Positions 1 through 11,524 are shown, numbered from the stretch's first letter. The stretch: 64,000 bases of DNA from Actinernus sp. WN-2022 (GCA_030867875.1 JAOWCC010000577.1:152822344-152886343); one strand, 5' to 3'. Translations and numbers: made by a program. The notes: generated from the sequence alone by a model not told the origin.

Positions 1-201
1 GTTGCTTCCGGGATCGCCATGAAGGTAAAAGGCCTTTACCAGACTACATATTGACGGACAGGGATCCCTCCAGTAAAAAGATTTACAGTGGTAAAACAAT
101 TGACTGGCGTAACTGGGATGTATACATGCCGAGCTTCGCGTGTCGATGCGCCAAGAAAGCTCTTGAAAAAGGCTACACGACATTCGGTATACAGTTTTAT
201 G
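1..201 (+). CDS. Internal exon, first half of cysteine-rich WSC/apple-like module 1 (5' end outside window)
   Basis: The reading frame is open from base 3 and codes for a domain start with C-F-R-D, then R-P-L-P-D, D-W-R-N-W-D, and the core C-R-C-A-x-x-A-L-E-K-G-Y-T-T-FGIQFYG. It ends in a phase-1 donor (tatG|GTAAGC at 202). This CFxD...FGIQFYG|ECWSG pattern is a recurrent cysteine-rich extracellular module of cnidarian secreted proteins. It resembles WSC or apple/PAN folds in spacing, but I cannot assign a named Pfam family with certainty. The exon joins in frame to 12027-12176, which supplies the ECWSG half. Start codon, signal peptide and earlier exons lie left of the window. Function unknown; carbohydrate or matrix binding is only a guess from the fold resemblance. 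Confidence 0.8.
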
Positions 202-736
202 GTAAGCTCGAAAAGATACTCTATATATATATAGTATAGGACCCCGCTATCTCGAACTCCCACTCGGCAAGGGAAGCACAAAATACATGTAGAATGCAGG
301 CTGGAAGTGAAAGGGTCAAAAGCATCAACTCCTGCTCCCCTCTGGCACGACTAGCTCTGCGCTCCCGGGTGAAAAATACGGAATCCAAACTGACCTGTCT
401 TCATTATACCCGCCAACGTAATCCATGTGGGATGAGCTATTTCAATCTGCGCGTTATTTCCTTCATTTTTCAAGCCCGCTTCTTCCATGTGGGATACTTA
501 AAACCATAAACGTGCATGCTCTTTGAATATTTAGTCAACCGCATAATTACATTGTATTTTAGTGTTATTCTTCTCAAAAACAACACGCTTGTCCCCAAGG
601 GAAGCCAGGGTCGTTCAATCAATGGCGCTCAGTCAAGCATTAAACAAAACGTTTTCGAAAGCAACTCAACTGCGACGTCTTTAGTTTCGGCAGAGAAAAC
701 TAAACTTCTCAGAGATTTATTCCGTTACTCGGCGAT

Positions 737-761
737 CATGGTATAACAAACTTATACCATG
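737..761. repeat. Short perfect inverted repeat
   Basis: Arms CATGGTATAA and TTATACCATG (10 bp, perfect) around a 5-bp loop. It lies just upstream of the longer hairpin at 775-840. No known function; possibly the end of a decayed element. Confidence 0.6.
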
Positions 762-774
762 GCATTTCGGGGTA

Positions 775-840
775 TTAGTGATTTAAATTGCCCCTCGAGC
801 CTCGGGAAGATTTGTAATTCGGGGCAATTTAAATCACTAA
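775..840. repeat. Perfect 20-bp inverted repeat abutting LINE 3' tail
   Basis: Left arm 775-794 and right arm 821-840 are perfect reverse complements (TTAGTGATTTAAATTGCCCC). The right arm runs directly into the (GTAA)n tail of the LINE. It could be a small fold-back element into which the LINE inserted. Confidence 0.7.
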
Positions 841-1044
841 GTAAGTAAGTAAGTAAGTAAGTAATCTTTATTTATGCACGGTACGCTCATCAGGGTTTTG
901 TAAAACGTTTACAATATAAAATTACATTTAAAATTAGCTCAAATAAAAACCTGCTTTCCATGAGTGCCGTGTGCTAATTTAAAATTAAGTTAAGCTAAGA
1001 TAAGAAAAGAAACTGCTGCAACCAGAGCGAAATCTACTTAGAGT

Positions 1045-3944
1045 TCAGGCTTGCCGCAACTCAATAGGAAGGCTATTCCATAGGACCGCACCACTAAAGC
1101 CAAAGCTATTTTTGAGAAAGTTGGTGCGGGACAGAGGAATAGCAAGTTTGCTCTCAGTGTCTCTTAGAGAATAATTCGTAACGCTGCTGCGGTCAACAAA
1201 TTTCGAACGAAGATAGTCAGGGGCGAGTCCATTAAGCGATTTATAGACCATAACAGCTTTATGAATTTGGCGTTGAGTTTCAAGTTTTTTCCAGCCAAGT
1301 ATTTCAAAGCGATAATCAGCATTAGCATCATAGCTGGAAAAGGTTAAAACCCGAGCCGCACGGTTTTGTAATTTTTGGAGTTTGTTAGCAAGGGTTCTAT
1401 TGCAACTTCCCCACACAATACTACAGTAATCAAAATGTGGTTGCACCAGTGAATTGAAAATAGACTGCAGTGTTTTGCGGGGGACAAATGGTGCAATGCG
1501 CTTGAGGGCACCGATGCCAGAGGCAATTTTCTTACACAACTTATCAATGTGTATGTTCCAGGACAGATTCTCATCGATATGAACACCGAGGGTTTTTGTA
1601 TTCGATACCTGTTTTATGGGAGCCCCATCAATTGTTAGTGACGGAGGGTTATTAAAGGTACTTAATTTTTGTCTTGATTTAATTAACATGAATTCTGTCT
1701 TCGATTTATTGAGAGTGAGCTTATTCGCGATAAGCCATTCATTAACGTTAACAAGGTCCTGATTCAGATTACGATCTATGGCATCAATATTAGTACTTGC
1801 GAAAGTTAAGTGAGTGTCGTCAGCATACATTCGAGGCTGGGAATGAGAGAGGCAATTTGGTAAGTCATTAATGTAAAGCAGGAACAATAGCGGCCCCAAA
1901 ATTGTTCTCTGTGGAATACCGCAGGATAATTAACGGTTTTGTGAGAAACAACCATTAACAAAACATTTTTGATTGCGGCTATTCAAGTAAGACTTAAACC
2001 AATTATTCGAGGCGCCCCTGATGCCGTATTCGTTTAATTTCGATAACAGAATATCGTGATCCACCGTATCGAATGCTCTCTTGAGATCTAAGAAAACAAC
2101 GGCGTTCACATTGCCGTGATCAATATCGTATGCCCAATTTTCAGTGGCTTCAAGTAATGCAGTAACTGTAGAATGAAGGCATCGGAACCCTGATTGATGG
2201 CTCGAGAGTAAGTTATTTTCCGTTAGAAAAGCAAATACCTGATCGTAAATTAACCTTTCGAAAACTTTCGCCACAACAGGAATAATTGAAATGGGGCGAT
2301 AGTTATTCAAATCAGCGCGCTCACCCTGTTTGAATAAGGGTATTACTTTTGAGCACTTCCATTCTTCAGGGAAAATACCTGTGACAATGGAACGATTAAA
2401 AATCAGGCAGAGAGAGTTAGCGACAGGTCAGCACATTCACGAAAAAGTCTAGCGGATATTTTATCTAAGCCAGTCGCTTTAGATTTACTTAGTTTAGATA
2501 ATAAAGAGAGGACGTTGGAGCAATTCGTTGGTTCCAGTTCAAAGCTCACATGATTAGGTCCCAAACTACTAAGATAGTCTAAGTGTGAACGGCTATTTCC
2601 ATCGCATGGTATATCATTCGCGAGTTTGGGCCCTACGCTAGCAAAATGGTCATTAAAGGCCTGAGACAGCTCTTGTGCGTTACTAATGACGGTGCCGTTT
2701 TGTTTGATTTCTTTTATTTGAGAGCTCTTTGATTTTCTCGCAGTAAGCTCATTAATAATGCCCCAAGTCTTGCGTGAGTTTCCTTCATTTTCATGAAAAG
2801 CATTTTTGTAATGTATTTCCTTAGTTTGCATAATTTCATTGTTAACAGAGTTGCGACATTTCTTAAAAGCAGACCAATCGCTAGGATCATTAGAGCGCGT
2901 CGCTTTTAGTTTCAAAATATCCCTTTCGTGCATACGTTGTTTTAATTGCGGCGTGATCCAAGGCGATTTAAAAGCCCGAACACGTTTTGTACATATAGGG
3001 GCGTGCTTGTCAACTACACTAGAGAATATGTTTTTCCAAGCATGCCACATACCGTTCGGTTTGTCGTACATATTTATACGGTCCCAATTCTGTAAACAAA
3101 TATCGTTGCGAAAGCTAGTAGAATTAAAATCTTTAAATTTCCTATAAGTCACTGTACAGTGACCCTTAGTGAATAATCCAATTGAAAGTTTGCGAAATGC
3201 ATATACAAGGCTATGATCGCTAATGCCGATATGAGAGACACCAGAGCAAACTATCCTATCAGGACTGTTTTTGAATATTAAGTCAATCAAAGTTGACGAT
3301 GTGTTAGAAATGCGAGTCGGTTCATTTATGAGTTGATGTAAGCTATAGAGATCTATTATACTGGTCAGCAAACTTGAATTATGATCTAGTTGAGGCGCAG
3401 CTAAATTGCAGTTCACGTCTCCCATTAAATAAAATTCTACGCCCTCTGCATCAAGCCTGCCAACCAGCGTCTCAAAAAAACTAAACTTATCAACAGTCGA
3501 ATCTGGTGGCCGGTACAAGGTCACAATGAGAAAAGGCTTGGATCGTGGTTTTCGAATTTCGATACATAGATTTTCTAGCTGGTCAATACATAGGTCGAGG
3601 CGTGATGAATAATTTATACTACATCGAATATAGAAACAAACACCCCCACCAAATCTACCATTAATACTTCGGTCGCGACGAACAATTTCGTATCCGGGAA
3701 TATGCACTTCGCTATCGTTAATAGTAGAATCAAGCCTTGTCTCATTGATTGCTAGGACATCAATGGGGTTGTCGGCAAGCAAAACTCTAAGTTCGTCAAT
3801 ATGTTTCGGTAAGCTTGTTATATTTAACGAGGCTAGCTTAAAGCCGCGCGTAGTGGGAAGAAATGAAAACGATTCCCTAGAAAACTCGTTTTGTAAGTTA
3901 ACATCAGAGGTTGCAGCAGTTTCACACGGCAAAATAATAACCGG
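1045..3944 (-). pseudogene. LINE-A ORF2: endonuclease-reverse transcriptase, two lesions
   Basis: The N-terminal part (3932 down to 2403) is an APE-type endonuclease with N-E-T-R-L-D, M-G-D-V-N-C and I-S-D-H-S-L motifs. The reverse transcriptase follows with NNYRPISI, FLDLKRAFDTVDH, GIPQ and YADDTH boxes and the usual LWNSLP C-terminus. Lesions are a reading-frame change in a CTCTCT run near 2417 and an in-frame TAA at 1930-1932, one residue before the L-S-C-G-I-P-Q segment; otherwise the domains are intact. I see no AUG ahead of the endonuclease domain: the frame runs back to the ORF1 stop at 3945-3947 without interruption, so translation probably depended on ORF1 (readthrough or reinitiation). 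Confidence 0.88.
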
Positions 3945-5415
3945 TCAATTATCGCGTATGTACTTAGAAAAATTAGAGAATAAAACCTTAGAGCCATGAT
4001 AATTAAGATGCAAACCGCTAGGGTTTAAGTGGGCACTAGTAATATTTGAATGAGTGATAAATTTCCATTCATTCTGATTCGCGAATGTGTTCAGTATCTT
4101 GTTTACTGCAGTTACTTTCGCGTCAAGAGAACAGTCATCAGACCGACAGAGTAAACTGGAAATGGTTACCTTAGTACCAGGAGAATCAGCAACAATGTTA
4201 TTACCAAGATCCACAATACGCTCCGCGACCATTCGTGGGCTTGAGTGCCTTACGTCATTTGTACCGACGTGAATGATAATTTCATCAGGTCGATGATTCA
4301 ATGTGGGCTTTACGTAATGAAACATATCGTCCACTCTGGCACCCGGGAAAGCCTTCACCACTGTTTTCTGTGAACTGTTGGATAATTTCCAACCGTGGAC
4401 ATTCCTAACGATGGAGTCGCCTATAATGACGACAGTTCTCTCCTTGGCATTGGCTGGCTCCTGTTCCCTGTTTTCTGGTTCCTTTTCTGATTCCTGCACC
4501 TTTTTCTTACGTGATTTTCCCGGCTTTATTTTCTTCGAATTTGAGATTCCGCGCTGTTCGACGGAAGGCACTTGGTCAGTCGGTATTTCACTTGAATTCG
4601 ATCTATCAAGATTATTCTTAGAGGTGTCACAACGAATGTCGTTAGAATTACCAGTTACCTTTGAAGCATCGTTGGAAATAAGTCTCAGGGCAGTCAAAAG
4701 GCTCTTCTTTTCCTCGCTCTGGATTTGTAATTCTTGTTTAAGATCTTTGTATTTGGATTCCATAAACCGAAGCTTACGTTCCAGATCAGCATTTTCCATT
4801 CGAAGTCGTTCAGCTTCAGTGGCCATTGTTAGTTTAGGCGGGGAATTTGAAGTTCCAAGTCGGATTTCAGATCTGAGACTGGCCACTGATTCACTTGATA
4901 GTTTGTCTTCAATTTCACGAATTTTGGCAACGACTTCCAGCTCAAAAGAATCAGCAACAACCCCAGGAGAAAAGTCCTGATTAAGAGCCCCTAGATCTTG
5001 TCTACTCTCGTCCGCTAGAGAACAATCAAGGCTAACAACTCCGTTGTCTTCTGTCACAGGCGCTCTCTAGTCCTGTCTCTGGATTCTCTCGTCCGCTGGA
5101 AGTAAGATCGCTAGTTGTAGCCTTACCCGTATCCGCAGCAACTGCCAAAACAGACACAGAGGCATCCAGATTTTCAGGAGAAGAGTTAGGATTTATATCT
5201 TGAACTTGGCTTCTATCCTTGACGTTTCCATCGATCATGGTGGACAACAATCGCACCAACAAATCAGCCTTCGCTCCTTTACTGTCGAGTCCCAAGTTAG
5301 ATAATTCACATCGCAGCTCATGAACTTGAAGCTTTACAATGGCTTCCAAATTTAATTCACTCATGATTAGATATATAAATCCGAAAATAAAGGATAAAGG
5401 CTTATTAAAGGACAA
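3945..5415 (-). pseudogene. LINE-A ORF1: SAP-coiled coil-SGNH esterase protein, frameshifted
   Basis: The first segment (5415 to 5032) begins with a SAP-like helix-extended-helix: E-L-R-C-E-L-S-N-L-G-L-D-S-K-G. The second (5057 to 3945, 370 residues) has a charged coiled coil around residues 80-125, a lysine-rich linker near 175-190, and a GDSL/SGNH hydrolase domain: GDSIVRN near residue 213, GTND at 265 and GLHLNYHG near 348. These correspond to the nucleophile serine, the oxyanion asparagine and the catalytic histidine blocks. SGNH ORF1 proteins are known in CR1-type LINEs. The two segments lie in different frames, overlapping at 5032-5057, so one indel separates them. The stop is TGA followed by C, in frame with ORF2. 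Confidence 0.82.
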
Positions 5416-5783
5416 GACGAAGCGGCAGAAACCGACAAATTACAGAGCGGTCCGAAAACACGTCCGACTCGTCCAACGTCCAAGCATAATACCCCTCATG
5501 CAGTTCAGTTCAGTTCAGTTCAGATTTATTTTGCACATGTTCAAAAAGAAAAATATTACAGTTTATGGGTATTAGAAAGGTAATATAAGAAGTAAATATA
5601 AGTGAGAGAAAATATGATGAATCAATCGTGCGCAGTGGTCAAAGTAGCATTAGGGCCTTCGAGTTGACCACTGCCTGCGATGTTAATATTTGGACGTAAA
5701 GATTACTCAATGATACGTGAACCGGAACTTAATATAATAGTAATATTGAAAATAATGAAATTAAAGCCCATGTCTGTAGTAGT

Positions 5784-8700
5784 TTATGCTTGAGAAAGGA
5801 GAAGTGATTGTTTGTATTGTTTTGAAAATGCGTAGGACGATTTTGACTGTTTTATATTGTAATCGATTGACTCCCAAATTGAAGACGAAATAAATCTAAA
5901 TGTATGGATTCCATAGTTGGTTCGAGCTTTTGGTCTGCTAAAATTTTGCTTAGCAGCGAATCTGGTGTTATAAGTGTGACATGTTGCGGCTGTTTTTATG
6001 GTGTTTGAGAATATAGAAGGAACTGTATCTTTTTTATTTATAATTTTAAAGGTCAAAGTCGCTATTTTCAACTTAAAAACGTTGTCGAGCTTGAGGATTC
6101 GTAATAGATTAAAATAGGGAGTGGCGTCTTCTCTTTTATAAGCAAAAAATATATTTCTGATACATTTGTTTTGGCAGGTACGAAGTTTTGTAAGATGGGT
6201 AGTGTATGTGTTACCCCAACTCATGATACCATAGTTGATGTAAGGGTAGATTAGAGTATAGTAGAGTTGCTTCAGCATATTTAAATCAACGTGATATCTC
6301 AATTTGTTCAAAATACCCGTATTCTTTGCTATTTTGCAATTAACATGTTTAATCTGTTGTTCCCAACTGATATGTCTGTCAATATATATTCCTAAATATT
6401 TGATATGGTCTTTTTGTTCGATGATCTCAATTTGGATATTTGAAGTTTTTTTCCTTTGAGAGCTAATAAGCATATAGTTGGTCTTTTTCATGTTGATAGA
6501 GAGTATATTTGTAGCACAGTATCGAAATATATCTCCCAGCCCTTCATTCATTACATTTTCAATCTCGTTCATATTTTTACTTGAGTAGAAAACATTAGTA
6601 TCGTCTGCAAAAATTCGAAAAGAGAGTTTCTTTGAGCAGTTTGGCATGTCGTTTATGTAAAGTAAGAATAAGAGTGGTCCAAGCGTTGATCCTTGTGGCA
6701 CCCCACAAGTCATCCTAAGTGTATGCGAGTCGGTGTTTCCTATTCTGACATATTGTTGACGATTGTTCAAATAATCAGTAAACCAAGATAAGGGCGTGCC
6801 ACGTATTCCATATTTATGTAATTTTGCGAGGAGAATTTTATGATTAACCAACCGTGTCAAAAGCTTTGGAAAAATCTAAAAATAGACCACATGTGGTCTC
6901 CTTGTTGTCAATTGCAGTTTTCAAATTGTCAGTAATTTCAAGAATTGCCTGTTCTGTTGAATGCCCTTTTCTAAAGCCAAATTGGTAGTTAAAGATTATA
7001 CTATTTTTTTCAAGAAACGACTCCAATTGATTATAAACTAGCTTTTCGAGAACTTTTGCAAAGGGTGACAATACGGATATTGGTCGATAATTAAAAGGGT
7101 CAGTGACAGTGCCGCTTTTATAAATAGGTGTGATTCTCGAGACTTTTAGAATATCTGGAACAATGCCTGTTCTAATAGATTCATTGTAGATGTAAGTGAA
7201 TATTGGCGAGATTATCGGGGCTGCTGATTTGATCAAATTGTTAGGGATATTAATAGATGCTTTGTTGCCGTCTAAGCCTAAAAAGAGCTCAAGGACTTGT
7301 GTCTCAGTGATAGGGGACATTACGAAACTTGAGACTGGTGAGTTATGGATATAATCAGTAGGGTTTAGATTCGTTGGGTTAATTGAATTAGCTAAACTAG
7401 GGCCTACGTTAACGAAATGTTGGTTAAATTGATTCGCTATGTCAAGATTGTTGGAATATGTCTTATTATTTCTAATTATTCGAGTAGGGTATAACTGACC
7501 TTTTGTTTTTCGCTTAATGAGCGTTCCAATGAGTTTCCAGGTGGCTTTCAAATTGTTTTTGCATCTCTCAAATTGCGTATTGTAATATCGTTTTTTGCTC
7601 TCGGATTTTATTTCGTTTAATCTATTAGAATATTTCTTATATTGGTTTATTTTTTGCAAGTTATTACTATGGAAATGGGTCTGATACATTTTTTGCTTTT
7701 TCTTGATCGATTTCAATATTCCGTTTGTAATCCATGGTTTGGTGAATTGTTTTAGCCTACTTCGTGGTACTTCTCTGACGGGCGCGTGCTTATTTGCCAC
7801 CTCATTTATTGTATTTATCACCTTTACGGTACGTAGATTTAGGTCAGCGTTTTCATTTAGCAGAACGTTCCAGTCGATTTCTCGGATATCTTTTAAGTAT
7901 GCCTCTTTGTTATATTGTTTATAATCTCTGTAGAACTTTTTTTCATTACTTCGTTTGACGGTAGTATTTGCAATACAAAATACTGGGAGATGATCAGATA
8001 TGTCGATTAATGTGATACCGGAAGTTATGTGAGAGATCGGAGTGTTTGTATAAATGTGGTCAATTAGAGTCTTAGTATGGTCAGTTATTCTAGTCGGCTT
8101 AGTAATAACGGGAGTGATGTTATTTGCATAAAGCATATCTAAATATTTCTCCGTTGGTGGATGGCTTGTATATTTGAAAAAGTCAATATTAATATCGCCC
8201 AAGATATAAATGTCATATTTACGTTGATTTAAATCCCTGAGCAACTCTTCCAACTGTTCAGTGAATATTTCGATATTTGATTTGGGGTGTCTATATATAC
8301 AACCAACAATGATGGGATTTTTTGCTTTACTGCGAGGATCGATTTCAATCCAACACGATTCAACAAGCTCGGTATTAAACTTAATATCAGGTCTAGGAAT
8401 TGTTTCTAAATCTTGAGAAGCGTAAATAGCGGCTCCACCTACTGCAGTTGGTGAATCAGTATGATAAAACTGATATCCACAAATGTCAACGTTATTTACG
8501 GTATTTTCATTTAGTCGAGTCTCGGTAACAGCCAAAATATTTGGTTTGGAGTCTAGCGTGTACATTAAATCATTTATCAAAGTTAAATTTTTGGGTAAAC
8601 TTCTTATATTACAGTGAAAGAGGGAAAGTGATTTCGTTCCCGCATTGTCTAATACTGTGTTTAATTTTTACGCGGAATAATAATTAGAAACTGCATTGTT

Positions 8701-8862
8701 CAGCATAAGGTCAGGGTCATTCTCATCAAATTTGTCAGGGTTCGGTAATAGATTATACAAATCAGCCTCCAAATCAATATCTCTTGACAATATACCTAAA
8801 GTAGAACTTAGTTCTTTGTCGTTTAAAGTAAAAAAAGGTAGATATTCAAGTGAATTATACAT
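5784..8862 (-). pseudogene. LINE-B ORF2: endonuclease-reverse transcriptase, two lesions
   Basis: Starts at the ATG at 8862 (M-Y-N-S-L). An in-frame TAA at 8668-8670 interrupts it after 64 residues, and the same frame then continues into the endonuclease (HCNIRSLPKN, TETRLNE, GDINIDF, ISDHLPVF). The RT follows with NYRPISVLS, GFRKGHSTEQ, FLDFSKAFDTV, GVPQGSTLGP and FADDTN. The frame breaks at FDTV because the four bases GGTT are duplicated (AACCAACC on the plus strand, 6846-6853). It then continues to the C-terminus at 5784. All catalytic boxes are present, so only two small mutations separate this copy from an intact frame. Confidence 0.86.
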
Positions 8863-8907
8863 CTAATGGATATATGACTGTCTACATTACCGTACTTTAT
8901 TGTTTGT

Positions 8908-9459
8908 TTAATCGGATCCCAGGAATTCATCAAATTCTGCAACCGTCGTGAACCCAAACACTTTTGAGCTGTCGGACTCACGTAGGAGAATTTTCCCATT
9001 TGCCGTCAATATATATCTCCAATTTTTGCTCCTTCGGAACTCGTTGATCTTGCCGAATAGTCTCTTTCTATATGGGGTCAGGGACTCGTTAATGAATATC
9101 TTGCTCTCGGTGATGATACTTTTTCCATATTGCGCGGCAATCATCGGCAGGTCATTTGTTGTTTTACCGACGAGTTTACTGCGCCGACTGTAGAATTTGT
9201 CCTTCATGTCCCGGTGAACAAATTTGATGATCATTCTGTCTTTGATCTTTTTTGTTGGTTGTAACCTGTGGGCAGTGGATACATGGTGCTCGGTTACCTC
9301 GATGCCTAGCAGGTCGCCAAGTTCAACTGCAATTTGTTTCGGGTTGTCCACCGGCAGAATGGGTATTCCAGTGATTTCGATACAGTCACGTCTCATATAT
9401 TGTTGTAGGTTGTCCAGGGCGGCGTCTTGCTCACAGCCTACGTCTTCTACTGTGTCCAT
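8908..9459 (-). CDS. LINE-B ORF1: RNA-binding chaperone-like protein (Baculo_FP/transposase_22 type)
   Basis: A 183-residue open frame. It has a single RRM-like core starting R-R-D-C-I-E-I-T-G-I-P, then A-H-R-L, M-I-I-K-F-V-H-R-D, and a C-terminal I-F-I-N-E-S-L-T-P-Y-R-K-R-L-F with a W-R-Y-I-L-T-A-N-G-K-I-L-L-R segment. These are standard landmarks of LINE ORF1 proteins and the related FP-protein C-terminal domain. The usual long N-terminal coiled coil is missing: the frame begins only about 25 residues ahead of the RRM, so the 5' part may be truncated. It is expected to bind LINE RNA in the RNP. Confidence 0.75.
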   Translation of the reverse strand: MDTVEDVGCEQDAALDNLQQYMRRDCIEITGIPILPVDNPKQIAVELGDLLGIEVTEHHVSTAHRLQPTKKIKDRMIIKFVHRDMKDKFYSRRSKLVGKTTNDLPMIAAQYGKSIITESKIFINESLTPYRKRLFGKINEFRRSKNWRYILTANGKILLRESDSSKVFGFTTVAEFDEFLGSD

Positions 9460-9488
9460 TCTATCTTCATGGTATAACTAATAATTAT

Positions 9489-9630
9489 CCAACATGGTGC
9501 GTTAAACAGTCTAACATTGTTGGTCCAACATGGGGCGTTAAACAGTGTAATATCGTTGGTCCAACATGGGGCGTTAAACAGTCAAACATTGTTCGTCCAA
9601 CGTGCATGGGGTGTTAACTAGTCTAATATA
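9489..9630. repeat. 36-bp tandem repeat, about four units
   Basis: Units begin CCAACATGGGGCGTTAAACA and repeat at 9489, 9525, 9561 and 9597. The last is degenerate with a short insertion. A related inverted stretch follows at about 9640-9690. The array sits immediately upstream of LINE-B ORF1 in transcriptional orientation. Confidence 0.85.
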
Positions 9631-10676
9631 TATTAGTGAAACCAACAAGGTTGGCCCATGTTGCACAACAATGTTAAAACGTTTAACTCCGGTTTCAGGA
9701 AAGCGCCTAATTGAAGTGGAAGGGGAGGCTTATTCGAAGGCTGGAGCGTAATCACTAGCCAGCTTTTAAATTAAAGTCAGAAGTAAGCACTCAGAAAACG
9801 TTGTAGATCACATATGTCTCATATATTATCCTTTGTCAAAACTATTAACATACAATACCTAAACACGGCTAGTTTGGCCAGCTGAAATATTGTACTCAAC
9901 TGATAAGATTAACGTTGTTGGCTTTGCCATAGCACTTGGTCTTCTCATTTATATTAGTTACCGTTTGATAGACGTACAACCAGCAGGAGTTTTGTCCATG
10001 GTTTTTGTAGTCATTAAGTTTCAGTTTCAGACAATGATGGGTAGATTTTTCGGGCGCATTCTTTTGCAACTATTCTGACTATTCCTATTCCGGTATATGA
10101 ATAACAAATTACGCGGAATACTATTTCTCAAAAACACAGATACTGCGAAAACGGAATGATCTGGACGGAGGTGACCTGGAACTAACGTTCTGTTCCTGCT
10201 GGTTGTTCGTCGATTTAATCAGCCAAACGGTAACTAATATAAATGAGAAGACCAATTTTTCCTTTTCGATTCCGTGCCTCGTTCCCAGGGGTCTTTGAAC
10301 GCGTAATCCCAGATGGCGTCGAAACTACTCCTGGTACAGGCTGGTGGGATTCGGCCTCTGATTTGCTAGACTATTAAAAATACCCGTTGACGTCGATCGT
10401 CTTTCGCATTGCGCATTCAAATTCGTTGAAAACGACTAAAAAAGTCATAAGTATTTAGCGTTTTTGCCTTTGCAACACTTTGTATTGCATCGTTCTTTTT
10501 TTTGTCTTTTCACATTTTATTTTTTGATACCGTACATTTTCTATATACAAACATACATTACATAATTACATAACATAAGATAAGATAAGCGGGAAAAGGT
10601 AAAGTAATTGACAGACTTACAAAAAGAAATGAAATATTTAAAATCATCTCAAAGGGACTAACAATTGTTCCATTTT
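9631..10676. other. Intronic sequence without recognisable genes
   Basis: AT-rich. It contains a degenerate copy of the GGCCAGC-CGAAATATTGTA repeat at about 9868-9900 (better copies near 30432 and 47946). I see no coding domain. Confidence 0.5.
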
Positions 10677-10931
10677 AAAGTGCCTATGAACAATATTTAT
10701 TTTATTTTATATATCAATTCTAAATCAAGTGAATAGTAGAATGGTAAAATATATTTTGCTTTGAATGCTCAATAGATGCCTTCCCTGACGTCATGTAATT
10801 AGTATTTTGGATATTAAAACCTCCTTAACTCAGCGGCACAATATTCAAAGCAAAATATATTTTACCATTCTACTATTCACTTGATGTAGAATTGATATCT
10901 CAAATAATTTTTTTTTGTTCATAGGCACTTT
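10677..10931. mobile_element. Palindromic MITE with arms of about 100 bp
   Basis: AAAGTGCCTATGAAC at the left end matches GTTCATAGGCACTTT at the right. The arms stay complementary through a 45-bp nearly perfect stretch (AATAGTAGAATGG core) to TTTGAAT/ATTCAAA. The unpaired centre carries one TGACGTCA. The termini resemble the TTAA-bounded MITE at 35656-36157. Confidence 0.75.
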
Positions 10932-11234
10932 CATTGAATATCTAACTTTTGTTATATTTCTTAGTCCCCTAACATTGACTGAAAGTAGATTAAAATTTAG
11001 AAATGTTACAACCTCATAACGTAATTTTCAATCCGAAACAACACAATAAACTTACATAAACACACAAAATATAAATAAACCACATATCTAACACAATGCA
11101 AGTATAATATTTAATACTTATACTCAAAATAATTAAAGAAATAAAGAAAATTGCACTCACCATGCATATAAACATTAATATTTCTTGGCCATGAAATTAA
11201 TCGCGTAATCTACACCGCTCATCCTTACTTAAAC

Positions 11235-11517
11235 CATAGTTAATAGAGCGGAATGGTTATGAAACCCGGCAAACTTCAAAGGGGCTAACAAAGGCGCTGC
11301 GATTTATGTTGGAAGGGGGCAAGACAAAAGATTGTGCAGGGTCATAGTTCATTAGCGTCCCCTGAACGACTGAACTCACACGTTTCTATTGGCTGATTGA
11401 TTAACACATTGGAATTTCTATTGTGTTTTGTGCAGGGTAGTGGTTGAAAAAAGCTAACAAAGACATATAACAAAGAAGGTCGCTGGGTTTCATAACCATT
11501 CCACTCTATTAACTATG
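11235..11517. mobile_element. hAT-like MITE, copy 1
   Basis: Termini CATAGTTAATAGAG...CTCTATTAACTATG, with inverted repeats continuing through GGAATGGTTATGAAACCC. Flanked by CTTAAAC on both sides (7-8 bp). A second copy, about 90% alike by eye, is at 62861-63142. Length and target duplication fit a non-autonomous hAT element. Confidence 0.8.
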
Positions 11518-11524
11518 CTTAAAC

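Larger units (their letters stand above)
838..5500 (-). mobile_element. LINE-A, near-complete CR1/L2-like non-LTR retrotransposon
   Basis: Minus-strand element with ORF1 (SAP, coiled coil, SGNH esterase) followed by ORF2 (AP-endonuclease, reverse transcriptase). It ends in a tetranucleotide microsatellite ((GTAA)n on the plus strand at 838-863) rather than poly(A). Short 3' microsatellite tails and an esterase-type ORF1 are typical of the CR1/L2 group. The copy carries one ORF1 frameshift, one ORF2 frameshift and one ORF2 nonsense codon, so it is recent but inactive. Its 5' end meets the 3' tail of LINE-B at about 5500. Confidence 0.85.
5501..9488 (-). mobile_element. LINE-B, second near-complete non-LTR retrotransposon
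   Basis: Minus-strand element with a short RRM/Baculo_FP-like ORF1 and a long endonuclease-RT ORF2. Its 3' tail is the pentamer (CAGTT)n on the plus strand at 5501-5523. It differs clearly from LINE-A in ORF1 type and tail sequence, so it is another family. It lies directly against the 5' end of LINE-A. Upstream of its ORF1 is a tandem array of 36-bp units at 9489-9630. ORF2 has one nonsense codon and one 4-bp duplication. Confidence 0.82.
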
